Shown here in pieces: positions 63,863-64,000 of a stretch of DNA of 64,000 nucleotides (position 1 is its first letter; each line of letters starts with the position of its first letter). This DNA is from CAYOKT01 sp964404605 (lineage in GTDB: Bacteria; Electryoneota; Electryoneia; Electryoneales; Electryoneaceae). Made by a program: the position numbers and the translations under genes. The stretch spans positions 42,859 to 106,858 of the forward strand of contig CAYOKT010000001.1 of the NCBI GenBank assembly GCA_964404605.1, given 5' to 3'. Below the pieces are notes generated by a model. The model was not told the origin of the DNA, searched no databases, and was given only the letters and a program-made list of their open reading frames with translations.

Positions 63863-64000
63863 GCCGTAGCCCGGCGATGTGTCGCCGGGAAAAGAGTCTC
63901 CCGGGGTCAGCCCTGGCTTCGCCAAAGGCTACCCGCCTTCGCCTTTGGCTATGGCGTGGCAAGCGCCGAGGTCGGGTGGCCCTGCCAGCTCCGATGGCAG
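63863..64000. repeat. Dispersed palindromic repeat, copy B (after cdsA)
   Basis: Contains GCCAAAGGC (63921-63929) and GCCTTTGGC (63941-63949), a 9-bp inverted repeat; 63927-63949 is the exact reverse complement of 4291-4313. GGGTGGCCCTG then leads into CCCTGCCA (63980-63987), loop GCTCCGA and TGGCAG (63995-64000), cut by the window edge. Compared with copy A the stem changes T-A to C-G, keeping pairing. The 178 bases after cdsA contain no gene. The copy's full extent is unknown. Confidence 0.8.
63870..63889 (+). other. Perfect 8-bp hairpin after cdsA
   Basis: CCCGGCGA pairs with TCGCCGGG across TGTG, followed by AAAAGAG. It lies 48 bases after cdsA at the left side of repeat copy B. It could help end transcription but has no T-run. 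Confidence 0.5.

Overview
The window looks like part of a metagenome-assembled or draft scaffold of a high-GC, Gram-negative, flagellated bacterium. It has two 100-N assembly gaps, P- and L-ring genes, outer-membrane-type lipoproteins and a Wzi-like capsule barrel. Flagellar transcription appears to follow the sigma-54 then sigma-28 hierarchy: two near-consensus -24/-12 promoters lie before flhA and flgF, and a TCAA-N15-GCCGATAG promoter lies before flagellin. The lipoprotein style (a GCSYFNAFYN-type N-terminus followed by TPRs and a TonB-C-like domain) resembles poorly cultured FCB-like lineages. That placement is an inference, and no rRNA or tRNA is present to settle it.

Layout. (1) 1-10021, + strand: the end of an unidentified protein, then export and number-control genes fliR-flhB-flhA-flhF-flhG, a small membrane protein, fliA, a small charged protein, and a large membrane protein whose architecture recalls HubP/FimV polar landmarks. 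(2) 10210-17952: a sigma-54 promoter followed by flgF-flgG-flgA-flgH-flgI-flgJ(SLT)-flgN-flgK-flgL. (3) 17965-32243: about 14 kb of tightly overlapping genes lying between flgL and flagellin. They encode six large proteins built from GT2, GT9, CgeB-like, Maf-N-like and TPR modules, one small unknown protein, and two small proteins next to fliC. I read this as a flagellin glycosylation cassette and the most novel part of the window. (4) 32388-36170: sigma-28 promoter, compact flagellin, terminator, fliD, fliS, and an anti-sigma-28 (FlgM-like) candidate with a doubled C-terminal motif. (5) 36246-37464: dnaJ, interrupted by a gap in a Gly/Val/Ile repeat.

(6) 37547-52762, - strand: nhaC-like antiporter, then a polysaccharide locus (rfbB, wzi-like, wzz-like, wzy/waaL-like, GT1, GT2, polyprenyl glycosylphosphotransferase) running with almost no spacing into serS-trkA-trkH. 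(7) 52874-64000: a membrane-anchored GH2-like protein, guaB, rpsT (- strand), then a coupled + strand run: class III sirtuin, TPR/TonB-C lipoprotein, pyrK, pyrD, rlpA and cdsA.

A structured dispersed repeat occurs twice, at 4262-4378 and at the right edge 63863-64000. The copies share a perfect inverted 23-mer and a hairpin with a compensatory base-pair change. The work of the window is thus flagellar assembly and its control, probable glycosylation of the filament, surface polysaccharide production, and K+/Na+ homeostasis with some housekeeping metabolism. No CRISPR array, insertion sequence, prophage or tRNA was seen.
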